Shown here: piece by piece, positions 1-41,717 of the stretch
Layout: each line of letters opens with the position of its first letter
Numbering within the stretch: the first letter of the stretch is position 1
Source: Alviniconcha marisindica
Taxonomy: Eukaryota; Mollusca; Gastropoda; Provannidae
Assembly: GCA_018857735.1 (NCBI GenBank)
Contig: JABMCL010002457.1
Span: 299,501 to 363,500 of the forward strand
Reading direction: 5' to 3'
Length of the DNA stretch: 64,000 nt
Position numbers and translations under genes: made by a program
The notes under the pieces: model-generated
Databases searched by the model: none
What the model saw: the letters and a program-made list of their open reading frames with translations, nothing else
Told to the model about the DNA's origin: nothing

Positions 1-356
1 AAATCTGTGAGCATTATTCTCAGCAAAAGACACTGATCAGTGGTTTGCATTTGTATTATATATATCTACACTGACTATGGCTTGAAAATCACCAACAATG
101 ACTGTGTGAAAATAATATGCATGTTCAAGTATCTGTGTTCTCAAGGGCACCTTTGTCTCACTGGGTCATCTCTCTCTCACTTTGTATGTGTGCATGTGTG
201 TGTACATATATATATATATATACATGTTTGTGTTTATATGCATGTGTGCATGCAGGTATGCATATATATACTGTGTTTTGTTCAATATTATTCTGCCACA
301 TAAGGTAGCCCTTTTGATTATAATGTATTTTTGTTTGAAACTATTTTGTACTTTAG

Positions 357-21805
<21,449 letters not shown>

Positions 21806-22840
21806 ACTTTGTGGATCTGCTTGTGACACATGACACTCGATCTGGCTGTATATTTTGCAGCTGTGGAAACTTGATTCAAGTTCTGAATTTGTTTGGTTTT
21901 GGATGATATATGTGAACTATACGTGTTATTTTGCTGCATACAACTGAATTTTGATGTAAAGTTAGAATTTTTTGTTTTTAAAACCTTGGTAGTACCACCG
22001 AGAATCATACATAGCATATATCAGGTCATGGTTGAATGTTGGAAGTCAGATTATATATATGCTTTCAAAAAAATAACTTTACAGTGTATCCATAAAGTTG
22101 GATTTGAGGTAAAAACAACAAAAAACTATCTTTTGTATCTTGTGTATGAAAACCCAAATCCTTGATCAGGAAAGAGTCCTTAAAACAAGTCTGTAACAAA
22201 ACAAAATGGTCACATAATTAGACAGCTGGCTTGTGGTCACATGGTAGTTTTCTGGTTGTGTGTTAACAGTTACAAACCTGATGTAAAGGATGAAGATGAT
22301 TATGACTATCCATTCCCAGTGTTCTGAACATCTCTATGTACATTCTAGTTCTGGTGCAAAAATCAAACTCTTCACAAGATCTTTAGGAGCATTCTTTAAT
22401 AGCATACAGTGCTAAGGAAAAAGGGAACTCCTTTGCACTGTGTGATTTGTTATCACAAACTTTCAGTTGGTTGTGTGTGTGCTTTTTCAAAGTATGACCA
22501 CATTTATACACAGCAGTCTGCCTTGTTTGTCTCAGTTCAAATGACTGATAAATATATTTATTTTATTGTAATTTATATAATTTTAGTATTAATTTGACCC
22601 ACTATAGGTGGCCAAGAATACTTTCCGTCCTGGATATGAGTTTTGTGGTGTTTTCAACTGTTTTTGATTGAAAATGGAGCCAAAATCTCTAGCTCAGTTA
22701 CAGTAATTGAATGTGATAGCTTGATTATTTTAATTAAGCAAGATGTTATTCAGTATTAACTGTTGATTATTTTAATTAAGCAAGATGTTATTCAGTATTA
22801 ACTGAGTTAAATAAACAATGATTTGGGTTGGAATAAAATG
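21806..22840 (+). other. 3' UTR and polyadenylation signals of the first gene
   Basis: AT-rich sequence follows the TAA at 21803-21805. Canonical AATAAA hexamers lie at 22810-22815 and 22832-22837, which would give a 3' UTR of about 1 kb. A 42-bp unit is tandemly duplicated at 22721-22804 just before the signals. The cleavage position is inferred. Confidence 0.55.
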
Positions 22841-22855
22841 TTTAACATGTTAAGT

Positions 22856-22892
22856 CATGGTTGACTGGGCGTAAAACACCAAGTTACTTACT
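22856..22892 (+). mobile_element. Short dispersed-element tail
   Basis: GGTTGACTGGGCGTAAAACA followed by CCAAGTTACTTACTTA, matching the 20915-20952 fragment. It lies just after the polyadenylation signals of the first gene. Confidence 0.45.
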
Positions 22893-24300
22893 TAACATGT
22901 TAAAGTGACTGAGCTGGGCAAGGTTTCCCTTCATGCTGCGCTTTATGACTGCCGCCATTTCAGATACTTGGTCTTTGGGCAGTGAGACCATTTGCACATC
23001 AGATTTATGTTGATTAAGAGGCCTTTGCTGGACAAACATAAGTTTGTGTGAAGGAGCCCTAAAAGGACTCAGTGAGACAGACATGATGGCAACCCATTTT
23101 TGGTGTGTGTGTGTGTATCTCTTTATGCCAATGGAAGTTATTGATGTCAGAAATGAGACATGTATCAGTCTCTTGCAGTCCACAGCAGCTGGCATCAGTT
23201 TTGGGAAACCTTATTAATATTAATGAGCCTAGAGATGCTACATACCAACCATTCAGGGGGTTAGCTCATTACCATGTGTCATCATCTAGCCACATGCACC
23301 ACTTGCTTGCAGACTTCCAGGCAAATGAGACCAACTTATCAAATTTGTTTCAGTCTGAATCATTCAGGGTTTCAGAACTTTCAAGGTGAGATTCTCCCTT
23401 ACGGAAATAATTATTTGATTAAACTTATAGCCCAAATATGTCAAGAAAGAAAGCCATGACTATTGGCAGGTTTCAGTTTGATTTGTGTGCATGTTCCATA
23501 CACAGGATGAACTCTTCTTCAATTTGATCTGGAAAGTGGATCATATTTTGTTTCTTTGTAAAGGATGAAGCGTAAAGGGCACTGACAAGGAGTAACTGCA
23601 TAGAATTAACAATGGATGGCCCAAGCATTGCAAAACTTTATAATGACAGGCAGGTCACATCATTGTACCTTGCAACACTGTTTTCCAACCACAGTTACAC
23701 ACATCACATTGTCAGCTGGCTGCAGTTCCGTGTCCCACAGTGCATTTTGCGCAAGTTCACTGGCTGGACATCAGAACAAAATAACTATGTTAATCTTCAT
23801 TTAGACTGCCAAATATGTCACAAACCTTCATGATCATGCTGAATTTATGTTGGAGGTGAGAAAGATTTCGGTCCAAAGTACAAAAATGCTGCTGGTTGGC
23901 AACTGATTATTAGACAACCTAACTGGCAACATCTCCTATTACTAGATTATATATATATATATACGAGTTAAGAAATGCTATTAACTGACCACACGAGTGA
24001 GTAACTTGGTCATCTTCACCTGTCCAAGATCAAGTGACAGGTCAGTCAAAACTGTTTGCTGTCCCTCCTTTTGTATGTCCATTCCAATTTTATTTATTTA
24101 ATTTTGATCAGCAGCCTGTTTGCTGTTCAGTTTTTGTTTTTGTTGCCAACTTTAGCATTTTCCCCTTTATATGACCATGATTCATTGTTCTTTTTCTTTG
24201 TTGTCAATTTGTGACCCATTTTTCAGGTTGAACTGCCTCAAAAGAGTGTGGTTAGCTGCAAATTGAGAGATGGATTTTTTAAAGAAAAACACTGCACATG
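22893..24300. other. Intergenic DNA, no gene seen
   Basis: AT-rich sequence between the first gene and Rab1. Short open frames (for example 23612-23833) show no recognisable domain or codon bias. There is a short AT run near 23948. Confidence 0.5.
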
Positions 24301-24308
24301 GATTCAAC

Positions 24309-24336
24309 AACCCCCCCCCCCCCCCCCCACCCCCAG

Positions 24337-24380
<44 letters not shown>
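24309..24380. repeat. Poly-C followed by (GA)n
   Basis: A run of about 20 C with one interruption, then (GA)n to 24380. Confidence 0.95.
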
Positions 24381-24385
<5 letters not shown>

Positions 24386-25327
24386 TAATAGTTCAGAGAC
24401 ATGTTTTAGATTTAAAGACTGAAACAGATTGTTAAACTGTCATAACGTGTGGCGTAGAACAGCAACCTAAACTACTGTGTTATTAGTGTATTAGTTTTAT
24501 GCCAATTGAATGCATGTGTTGAATCACTTGCTGACATAGAGTAACAGTGTAGCAGCAGTTGGAAAGATTGTTTTTTTTCTCTCTGAATTTCACCTATCTT
24601 GCATTTATTTTCAGAATGCCTTGTCACAGAGTATGTCAGGAATCATATGAAAGGAAAATGCTGACTTAACAGGAAAGGGAAGCTACAGGTTTGAACATAC
24701 AGTTCTACTTTTATTGTCGACAGATATTTTGCTTCTTTGGTAGAGTTTCAAAACTAAAAAAGATGCTCAGTACCATACATATTATGTATTTTGTTTTGAA
24801 TGTTGTTAATTTGTTTTTGGATTGACTTACTTGTTGTGTTTCTTTTTTGTGCGTATGCGTTTCAAGTGAGTAAACACACACACCCCCACACACACATGCA
24901 CACACACGCATGTGCCTCTTTACTGATATTACTAGACAGGAAAATGGACTCCCGACAAGATCACCAAATTCTCCAGTCAGACCTCAGTGAGTCTGAATGA
25001 TGGGCAGACACATGGGGCATGCATTTTAACACCACACAAAAGTTGCATCCACAGCACCCACAACAAGTTTTCACCTCAATTCTTTGAACAACCACATCCT
25101 ACAGCAGGCTGCTGCAGTCCTTCCCTTGGAGTTACAGTAATGGGTGGATGACTCGTATGAACAGCATCACAAAGAAAGCCAGCTTCACTCTAGGCTTCTT
25201 GCACAGAAACCTTTGATTCTACCCACCCAGCTGCAGGAGAACAGCCGACATCTCACTTGTCAGCTTCACCTGGAATACGTTGCTGTGGTCCAGGACCCCA
25301 ACCAACAAAATCACATTGATAAGCGCA

Positions 25328-25328
25328 T

Positions 25329-25361
<33 letters not shown>

Positions 25362-25381
25362 ACACACACACACACACAACA
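25328..25381. repeat. (CA)n microsatellite
   Basis: CA repeat inserted in the reverse-transcriptase remnant, with CCACAC interruptions. Confidence 0.93.
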
Positions 25382-25722
25382 CACCCCCAAAAACCCACTC
25401 CAACAACAACCATAAACAAAAAACAACATCCAGAGACATGCAGCTTGCTTCATCAACCAGAATTATAAAGACTGCACCCCTTGACGTATCACCAAGATGT
25501 TGAGAGACCTCAGACTGCAGACTTCTAGAAAGATGGAAACAGCAATGACTGATGTCTTTCAAAATAGTCTGATGGCTGACTGCTGCAATCCTGCAAATGA
25601 CTTTTTTTAATACCAGCAAGTTCTAAAAGACTGATCAAACTCAAAACACCAATGGACTTCAGCTCTACAACAAATCCTGTGAGAGACCACGCACAAAACA
25701 ACTCACAGTGTTACATTGTATA

Positions 25723-25776
<54 letters not shown>

Positions 25777-25795
25777 TCTCTCTCTCTCTCTCTCA
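25723..25795. repeat. (GT)n then (CT)n microsatellite
   Basis: About 25 TG units followed by a short CT run. Confidence 0.95.
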
Positions 25796-26279
25796 TGTTA
25801 TTCTCCAGGACAACTGTCCAATTTCAACATCATGCAGACTCGGACACACTTTGTTCTGGGTTATTTGGACATTTCCATCTACCAAACTCTGAATTGAACT
25901 ACAGGATCTCTAACGTGCATATGTGATATTTTTGCATGCAGTATGCACGCGGGGGACTTCGGCTTATAGTCTCATCCAAAGGACTTTTGTAAAGTCTGTA
26001 TATAATTGGACTCCAGAGAAATATATCAGGACAGGCACAAAGCCTAGCATGTAATGGTCACTTGGCTTGATCTTGATATGGTACGTCACCGGACCTTCTT
26101 CTTTCCTTGGATGCCCACAATCATGTTGATGATTATTCTGGCACTTCAGGTGGCGTTCGCAAAGTCCACATTTCAGCTCTGGTCACAAGTCCTTAAAATT
26201 AAATTGTTGCACTGTCTCAAGTTCATTCCCTCTCTATAAAAAATAAATTAAAAAAAGTTTAGGTATAGATGTGATGGGG

Positions 26280-26900
26280 TGGGGGTGGGGGAATTCGCTT
26301 CCCCCCCCCCCCCCCCCCCCCGTTCTAATTATTGTATATATCCAAGACAAGCTTACTTTATAGATTGTCCGCAATATGCTCTTTAGCATCTGAGGACATT
26401 AAACAAAAAGAATGAACGAAAGTGCGCGCGTTTGAGTTAGATGGTGCTTTGGGTAGCAATCCGTCGTCTGAAATCCTCAAGCGTGGGGGCCTTCACCTGG
26501 TCATCGGAAATCATTTTGCTTAATTGTCCACAGAGGTCAGATGGCCTATTAGGAGCGGGGAGGGGGGAAGGGGGAGGACACCTGGTCGTCATTGAGCGAG
26601 GTGGTTCCAGTCGGTGGTCGAGAGCGAGTACTCTTGCACCGCGCCACTGACTCTCCAGTCAGCACCGAGACAACAGCGGAAAACTTACATCTCCCATTAA
26701 CCCTAAAACATTGAGTACCCCCCCCCCCCCCCCCCCCCCCCCCTTGGCCGCTGACGCTAAAACCCAAGATTGGGTTCCGTAAGCGTAGCGCACTGATGTG
26801 CGCATTGAGATCCCGCAGAACCACTACCTGGTACTGACGCGGCCGAAGGAGAAGAATTAAGAAAGACACTAAATGCATACACACGTAGAGACACAAACAA
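26280..26900. mobile_element. Diverged dispersed repeat A with poly-C tracts
   Basis: Poly-C runs at about 26302-26321 and 26719-26742 bracket a segment with TGTCCACAGAGGTCAG and GGCCTATTAGGAGCGGGGAG. This resembles the repeat A core (ACGTCCACAGAAACCG, GGCTTATTAGGGACGGGAG) seen at 38431, at 40095-40215 and at 56700. Similarity is partial. Confidence 0.4.
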
Positions 26901-27004
26901 AGAATCGAGGTACGAATGTAATTTATGTCAACCCAGTACAGAAAAACGAAAGGAAGAAAGAAACAATTGTAAACAGGTGCAAGTGAGAAAAAGAAAGTAG
27001 AAAG

Positions 27005-27222
27005 TTTGTGAGCCGGAAGTTAATTGTCTTGTGATGCCACGTAGGGACATGACGTCACTCGCCATTGGGCCTATCCCTCTACCAACCAATAGCAAATCGG
27101 AAGAAGGAAGCCATCTTGACTGCAGGCGTAGATGTCTGCCAACGTTGTTGTTGAGGAACATCATTAATATTCGCATCTGTAGCTTAATAGAACCTTTTGC
27201 TGTGGTATTCTCTCACAGAGAT
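27005..27222 (+). promoter_or_regulatory. Rab1 promoter and 5' UTR
   Basis: Upstream of the Rab1 ATG (27223) lie an ETS-type CCGGAAGT (27013-27020), a perfect CRE TGACGTCA (27050-27057), an inverted CCAAT (ATTGG 27064-27068), a forward CCAAT (27086-27090) and a YY1-like GCCATCTTG (27110-27118). No TATA box is placed at a suitable distance. This is the layout of a broadly expressed, TATA-less housekeeping promoter. The start site cannot be fixed from sequence alone. Confidence 0.6.
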
Positions 27223-35701
<8,479 letters not shown>

Positions 35702-37200
35702 ACTGACTTTTCCATTAGCTGTGTCATTCTGGTGTTGCTGAAAAGTCCATGGAGGGTGTCACTGGGCTCTGGACACTTAACTCACTGCGTTCACACAGAA
35801 AGGCACGTCATCTTTGCTGTTGCTGTCTGAGGAACTTTGTGACTTGGGCGTCTGGTCATCGATACCCAGACAGCAGGCATGTATGGGGGATCAGCTCTGG
35901 TCTAGGGCAAGTCTAGTTCTGGGTTGCATTTGTCATCTGCTTTTATGTTTGCAATTACCATTGACAAAATGATTGTGATCATTTGTTTTTTTCAACAATG
36001 ATTTTCTTTTTCTTAGGATATGTGAGATTTGTAATGGTAGAGTTAGGTTTGCAATGTGTTTGCGTGTTCATGTCTTATTTATACATTTATTTTCTCAGAA
36101 GGATACGTTTTGTAGAATTGTGATAGTGGATCCCATTTAAAGTCTTTGTCCCAGTCCTTTTCTCAGCTTGTTTTCATCCAGTTATCTGATATCTGTCTGC
36201 CTGTCTTTCCATCTGTCTATCCAGCTGCCTACCTGTTTTACTTTGTTCAACTACAAAGAGTAATAACTAAGTTCTAAGCTGCAACCCTAGAATACAACTG
36301 GGATCTCCTGTTCAACTTGTGAACAAACTATTGCTAGGGAAGAACCATCCAGTTTGTACAGACAGTGAGTTGTGAATTGATGTCTGTGTGTTATGTTCAC
36401 CGTGAGATTTGGTACAACAGTATGTAGAGAAGCAAATGGAGATATGAGTGCTATTGTTCTGTCCATTTATGTACAAAGCCCACACTGATATTTTGCCCCT
36501 TAATTCACTTCATGTATGTCAGATTTCTTGATGTATAATCATTGTGGAAATGCTTATTACTTCTACCTGTGGGTTGGTATCGTGTAATTATTATTGAAAC
36601 TTTTGTTCTTGACTGTAGTGTGCTATCAGGTTAAGCAAACAATAAGATACTAAGTGCTCTCGTGCTGTTGTGTTACCAGTCTAGATTGCTCTGCTGTTAC
36701 TTTCACTATACCATTCACGACTATATTGTAAGAGGCATTCCGATGTACATTTGATTTCACATTTTTCAGTCTTTGAGGTCTTTTTCAATGAGCATCTTTA
36801 AAACTTTAGACAAATGGTAACCAGCATGAAACAGGCCATGATCCACAAGTTAACCGATATAGGAAAGTACAAGTGGTGAAAAGTTGAGCACAGGGTGAGG
36901 TGTGGCAGTGTGCATTGCAGAGACTGCATGGAGGGTGGGAGGAGACCAGCAGTGTTTTCATGCTCAAGTCAGTGTTTTGTGTCTAGTATAGTCGCTGTGT
37001 CGTGCTGCACTGTCATCCGTCACTGTGAAATCATCAGTGGTTAAACTTGTTGCCGTGCTTCCTGTCATGTTTGGATGCGGGGTACATGAGAAGCAGCGGT
37101 TGTCAGCTGTGTGTGTGTGTCTGCCTGCCTGCCCACCCCACCCCGCTTTTCGACTCTCTGGCCTGTAACTCAGAGCAGCACTGGAATATCATTAATTAAA
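35702..37200 (+). other. Rab1 3' UTR (probable extent)
   Basis: AT-rich DNA with no further coding after the stop. No perfect AATAAA was found nearby. The variant ATTAAA at 37195-37200 is the best candidate signal, giving a UTR of about 1.5 kb. The end is uncertain. Confidence 0.35.
36876..36972. repeat. Direct repeat D, copy 2 (Rab1 3' UTR)
   Basis: Second copy of the 95-bp unit at 35258-35352, same orientation, ending TTTTCATGCTCAAGTCAGTG. Confidence 0.85.
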
Positions 37201-37379
37201 AAGAAATGTAAATAACATTTTGTTTGAGTACAGTGTGTGCACATCTGTGTGAATGGTGTGAATAGAGTATGAGTGGGATACGCATTCGCTACTGCAGTCC
37301 TGATTCAGTAACTGCTTTTTGTCATGTTTTACACCAAAGATTTTATTGCTTCGTGTGGAAAGATGAATGGTATGCAGCT

Positions 37380-37512
37380 CCTGTTAGTATTGTAAAGGTT
37401 GAACATGCACTGAAGGTGTTAGTATTTTAAAGGTTGAACATGCAGTGTTTTAAAAGTTGAGCATGCACTGAAGGTGTTACTGTTAGTATTTAAGGGTTGA
37501 ACATGCACTGAA
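37380..37512. repeat. Short tandem repeat, about 35-40 bp unit
   Basis: GTTAGTATTGTAAAGGTTGA plus ACATGCACTGAAGGT occurs about four times with deletions. Confidence 0.85.
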
Positions 37513-37722
37513 GAACACCTCTGTAGCTTGAGCTGCATTGCAAAAATGTGTCGCTTGATGAATGAAAATATTTCATCAAATCATCATGTAATAATTCATA
37601 GTTTTGGACAAAGTATGTGTATTTAAAGGATTTTTTTTTTTTTTTTTAAACAAACACACACAACATCAAGCAGTTAATTGACTGTTCAGGAACTATGTTT
37701 AGGTCTGGAAGACCATAAATTG

Positions 37723-37741
37723 GGGGGGGGGGGGGGGGGGT
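37723..37741. repeat. Poly-G tract
   Basis: Run of 18-19 G, preceded by a poly-T run near 37630. Confidence 0.95.
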
Positions 37742-38119
37742 GGAATTAAACAGAAGAAAGGCCTACTCCATAAAGAGCCTACTGGGTGCATTAGACCCTC
37801 CGACAGCCTAATCCGATCCCTCCAAAGCTAAACAGGTTGTCTCCTGGTGAGGACCACCATCATGCTGGTTGCCTAGGCGAGACACGTGTTTATTAATAAA
37901 TGGGTAGAATATGCAAGAAACTGTGTGGTATAAGCATGTGGAGAACTTGCACACCAGAAAAGCAGGTGTTTCCACACCCTCAAACATCGGTTGTAAGTGT
38001 GGCCTGAGGCAGCTCATAGCAACTTGATAACACAAACAAACAAGTACACACACTCTGTATTACATTATGCCAAAAATAACGGGGTTAAAGTCTCAGCAGT
38101 ATCAACACTTCTGGAAGAG

Positions 38120-38121
<2 letters not shown>

Positions 38122-38170
<49 letters not shown>
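38122..38170. repeat. (AT)n microsatellite
   Basis: About 25 AT units followed by a short GT run. Confidence 0.95.
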
Positions 38171-38182
<12 letters not shown>

Positions 38183-38424
38183 CGACAGCACAAGGAGTTG
38201 ACAACAAACAGCAGTCCTTGTGCCATCTATCACAAAGTTCAAAGTGATAACAGATTTGTGTATTCCGTCGTTGAAATCTTCGTGTGTGAGACCAGGTCAA
38301 AGGGTGGGAAGTAAGCATTTGGACGGATTGGTGGGAGTGAATAAGTCGATGTTGGGAGTTGGATAGCGGTAAGCATTTAAGTAACGCCCCCACCTGCCCA
38401 GCGGGTCATCGTGGTAGTCTCACG

Positions 38425-38670
38425 ATGGTTGGTTGGCTGAGTGTTGCTTTACGTCCACAGAAACCGTTGGCTTATTAGGGACGGGAGCCCAGGACGGCCA
38501 CCTCGACTTTCACACAGCTCTTGAGCTCCGAGTAGTCTCACGACAACGGTTTCAGGGTGATAAGGCGTTAGTGAAGGGGAAAATCGTGTCCTGTGGGGAA
38601 TTCGATCTACCCACTGATAGGTGTGCTAATTGATACAACTAAGTACTGGCACGTTTACTACACCGCGCAG
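38425..38670 (+). mobile_element. Dispersed repeat A, copy 1
   Basis: GTTGCTTTACGTCCACAGAA, then GGCTTATTAGGGACGGGAGC, GGCCACCTCGACTTTCACAC and AGCTCTTGAGCTCCGAGTAG. The reverse complement of the first 110 bp recurs at 40095-40215. No coding frame. Probably a SINE or short non-autonomous element. Confidence 0.65.
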
Positions 38671-38879
38671 ATCAATCGATACGGAAGCGCCGTGTGGGAC
38701 AGGACGGTGAAATCCGCTACAGGCGGATCAAGCGACAGATAGCAACTTAAGATGCCTTGTCCGAGTTGACACCCGAGGCCAAAGCTACTGCGGATGATTG
38801 AACATGATACTGGATACGTTACTTGAAGGATGTGTTCACTAAGTCTAAGCATGGGGTTAGGACTATTGATGGCTTGTGG

Positions 38880-39003
38880 CAGCCTCTTTCCCATTTCGAG
38901 GCTCCCGTGGTGGGATACCACGGACGCAGAAATACAGCCCCCCAACCAGACCTCTTAAACACCAGAAACATGGTTTCTGTGGACGTTAAACACCATGTTT
39001 ACT
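38880..39003 (+). mobile_element. Repeat A-like tail
   Basis: TTTCTGTGGACGTTAAACAC followed by CATGTTTACTTA. This is related to the tail at 56735-56755 and to GGGCGTAAAACACCAA at 20915 and 22856. Confidence 0.45.
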
Positions 39004-39409
39004 TAAACGCAAGGATCACTCTTTCTAATTTCTTTGTTTTTCCCCATTCCTCTTCAGATATAAAGTGATGCGTGCCTTCAAACCGAATCAGACTTTTTAC
39101 TTTTGAGTTGATTATTATTATTATTATTGTTGCTGTTGCCCTTTGATTACTGTTGCTGTTGCCCTTGTGCCTTAAGAGAAAGCTGACCGAACTTTTTGTT
39201 GTTGTTGATGGGTTGTGGCAAACTCCAAGCACTGGTTTATGACATCCTTCCTTCAAACTCCAAGCACTGGTTTACGACATCCTTCCTTTGGAGGAAGTTG
39301 CCGGAAAGCGATGCTCGGAGTGTGGGGTTGTGGTTGAGTTTTGATGAAGTGGGAACTTTTTAGTTCAGACATTGTTGGACTTTCGTTCGTTTTGCTTTTC
39401 TTGTCGCAA

Positions 39410-39682
39410 ATGTTTGATGGTTTCATAGTCTTCTGATAGTTTCATACTTGTTTCACCGTTATATAACCCTTACGATTATATAGTTTCATACTTGTTTCAC
39501 CGTTATGTAACCTTTACGATTATATAGTTTCATACTTGTTTCGCCGTTATATAACCCTTACGATTATAGAGTTACGTACTTGTTTCGCCGTTATATAACC
39601 CTTACGATTATAGAGTTGTTATATAACCCTTACGATTATAGAGTTTCGTACTTGTTTCACCGTTATATAACCCTTACGATTG
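39410..39682. repeat. Minisatellite, about 44-bp unit
   Basis: Units of TAGTTTCATACTTGTTTCAC and CGTTATATAACCCTTACGAT repeat about six times, one of them truncated. Confidence 0.92.
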
Positions 39683-40069
39683 ACTGTTGTTGAGGTTGTT
39701 GACATCCACGAGCCACCCAAATAAACTTAACCTTTCGATCAACCGGCACGTCTTTTAACTGGTGAATGGAAGATATGTACTGCATGCACCGAAGATTTGT
39801 TGTCACGATGTGCTGCTGTCCAAAGGGCGAACGTACAAAAACTTTTTTTTCTCTCGGTTGTTTGTTTGTTTTTTGTTTGTTTTTGTTTGTTTTTTCCCTT
39901 ACAGAATATTTAGAGAAAAAACGAAACAAGTATGAAACTATCAGTGAGCGAAACTTTCGTCAGGTGGAAGCTGTGCGGACCAGATGAAATTGTTGGCCGC
40001 AAGGAGTTGGAGTGAGATGAAAGCAAAAAGCAGCAGTCGGGGAGCACTATGGATAGGGTAAGGCATGGA

Positions 40070-40093
40070 CATATATATATATATATATATATA
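40070..40093. repeat. (AT)n microsatellite
   Basis: About 12 TA units next to the inverted repeat A copy. Confidence 0.95.
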
Positions 40094-40094
40094 G

Positions 40095-40215
40095 GTCCAT
40101 GGGTAAGGCAACCGAAACAGATCAGGAGCTGTGTGAAAGTCGAGGTGGCCATCCTGGGCTCCCGTCCTCCAATAAGCCTACGGTTTCTGTGGGCGTAAAT
40201 CAACACTTCAACCGA
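40095..40215 (-). mobile_element. Dispersed repeat A, copy 2 (inverted)
   Basis: On the minus strand: TTTACGCCCACAGAAACCGT, AGGCTTATTGGAGGACGGGA, GCCCAGGATGGCCACCTCGA. Clear homology to 38431-38520. It lies 28 bp beyond the stop codon of the 40243-40596 exon. Confidence 0.7.
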
Positions 40216-40242
40216 CCAAAGGCGACAGAGAAGTGGGGCAGG

Positions 40243-40596
40243 TCAAGACTTGACGATAGGCAGACTGGAGGTGTGGTGAATGGCAGAGTGGTGGAAGTCG
40301 GCCATGCTGAAGACGGTGCTGGGTGTGCGGCGGTAGGGCCGGGTGCACGCCCCACCCCCGTCTCCCTCCTCCAGGCAGATGGCCCGGGGGGTCAGGATGT
40401 CCAGCGGGCCGTCCACAGGAGCCTCGGCCGGTGAGGCCACAGGCTCTTCTTCCGCAGCGGGGTTGTGGATCCCAGCAATGCTGACGGCAGCCACGGCGTT
40501 GTCCTCGGACGCCTGGTGTCCCTGTTCTTGATGCTGCTGTTGTGGCTGCTGAACACCATCCACGCTGCTCGTTTCAGCCAGCTCGTCAAAGTCCTC
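40243..40596 (-). CDS. Acceptor-bearing terminal exon, unknown tail (117 residues)
   Basis: On the minus strand a good acceptor (GATACCTGCACAG) is followed by an open frame starting EDFDELAETSSVDG and ending in TSSLPIVKS and TGA at 40243. It is rich in Glu, Gln (QQPQQQHQEQ), Ala, Ser and Pro, with no membrane segment. GC-rich third positions, like the tetraspan exons, set it apart from the AT-rich flanks. It enters in phase 0. It may be an alternative C-terminal exon of the tetraspan gene upstream on the same strand. A phase-0 donor AAG|GTACTG lies after tetraspan residue 157 (48850), and a weaker one GCA|GTCTGA after residue 181. It could instead belong to a separate gene. I do not recognise the sequence. 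Confidence 0.45.
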   Translation of the reverse strand, partial: EDFDELAETSSVDGVQQPQQQHQEQGHQASEDNAVAAVSIAGIHNPAAEEEPVASPAEAPVDGPLDILTPRAICLEEGDGGGACTRPYRRTPSTVFSMADFHHSAIHHTSSLPIVKS

Positions 40597-41039
40597 CTGT
40601 GCAGGTATCAGTGACAAGTGTATGGCATCATTTGGTCCACTGGGTCTCGGGCTTCAAAGCGCTAAAGAAATCCGCGGCGAGTCCGTACGACACCATACGG
40701 TTAGCTACAACGCTGAGTCGTCTCCAGAGAGAAATCGTGCCCTGCATGCGGTGCAGTTGTCAGCAAGGCCACGGAGTGGGAAAGGAACCTATACGGTGTG
40801 AAAGCCTTGCTGTTTTTCTTAAATTTTTATTATGGGGGGGAGTCACAAGGGAGTGTTTACTGACAAACCACAATTTCAAAGCCGTTGGCCGAAATGCAAT
40901 CGATCCTGGGTCCCACTTTTGCGTATTATATGTAAGCTTAGGAGGCACCCGGTGGGCATAATTTTGGTGTTGCAGTTTCCGCTGTTTATGTGTTAGGGCA
41001 GTACCTCTCACTCCAAGCGGCTGGCAGTATTCAAATGGA

Positions 41040-41265
41040 CGAGATCCAAACACATAAAATGTTCAAAAGAATGCTATTTATTAAGACAAAAACACGATCT
41101 GCGAATTTTCGGGGTAATCCCCTTTGTCAAGCTACAAAACGACACAAACAACAGTTAAACGTTCAAATCGATCAAAAATGAGACGAGAAGCTGAATCACT
41201 GATCTGTTTTTGGTTGAGCTATGCTGTTTTCCTGTCCAGTGCTTGTTTCAGATTTTTATTAAAAT
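41040..41265 (-). mobile_element. Dispersed repeat B, copy 3 (best preserved)
   Basis: Minus-strand reading: CAAAAACAGATCAGTGATTC, GTAGCTTGACAAAGGGGATT, ACCCCGAAAATTCGCAGATC, AATAAATAGCATTCTTTTGA. The GGGG-ATTA-CCCC-GAAA block is intact here and eroded in the 10910 and 11808 copies. Family not known. Confidence 0.65.
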
Positions 41266-41611
41266 GAAGGGCCTCAGAATTTTCTTATCCTCAGCTTGGT
41301 GTGTGTGAGAGCGTCAGTCATCGGTCTCTATATAATACGCTCTCTCCCTAGATTAGGGCAGTAGCCGTTAGGTGTCGTACACATCGCCCCGGATCCCTCT
41401 CGCAGGAATTGGCGTTGGACTGAATCGTGCCAGAATGATAGACATGGCTTATCGATTAGTCTGCGTTTTGAGGGAGCCAAAATGGACCATCGTATTTTAG
41501 AGATCAGTCATTTGGGTCCGAAAGTTTCTTCGAGACAACTTGAAAAATCGACTGGTTTGATTTTGCCATTGCATCCCTGTCTCAGTTAAGTAAATTTTAA
41601 CTAGACTACAA

Positions 41612-41615
41612 CGAA

Positions 41616-41696
<81 letters not shown>

Positions 41697-41717
41697 CACA
41701 CACACACACACACACGT
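41612..41717. repeat. (CA)n microsatellite
   Basis: CA repeat with a few ACAAAC and ACACGC interruptions. Confidence 0.95.

Larger units (their letters stand above)
24990..25830 (+). pseudogene. Decayed reverse transcriptase of a non-LTR retrotransposon
   Basis: Discontinuous + frames resemble the C-terminal part of CR1/Jockey-type reverse transcriptases: ADTWGMHFN, LNNHILQQA (with a shift), LEYVAVVQDPNQQNHIDK (the LEYA..VWDP motif), then DVSPRC.ETSDCRLLERWKQQ and NPVRDHAQNNSQ. Stops, frameshifts and an inserted (CA)n tract show it is dead. Assignment is from remembered motif order and was not searched. Confidence 0.55.

Noticed and set aside
23612..23833. A 73-codon + frame between the first gene and Rab1
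   Set aside because: AT-rich sequence, no homology recognised, no supporting signals.
37800..37890. Possible structural RNA near GTCTCCTGGTGAGGACCACC
   Set aside because: No consistent fold or internal promoter boxes of 5S or tRNA genes could be recognised.
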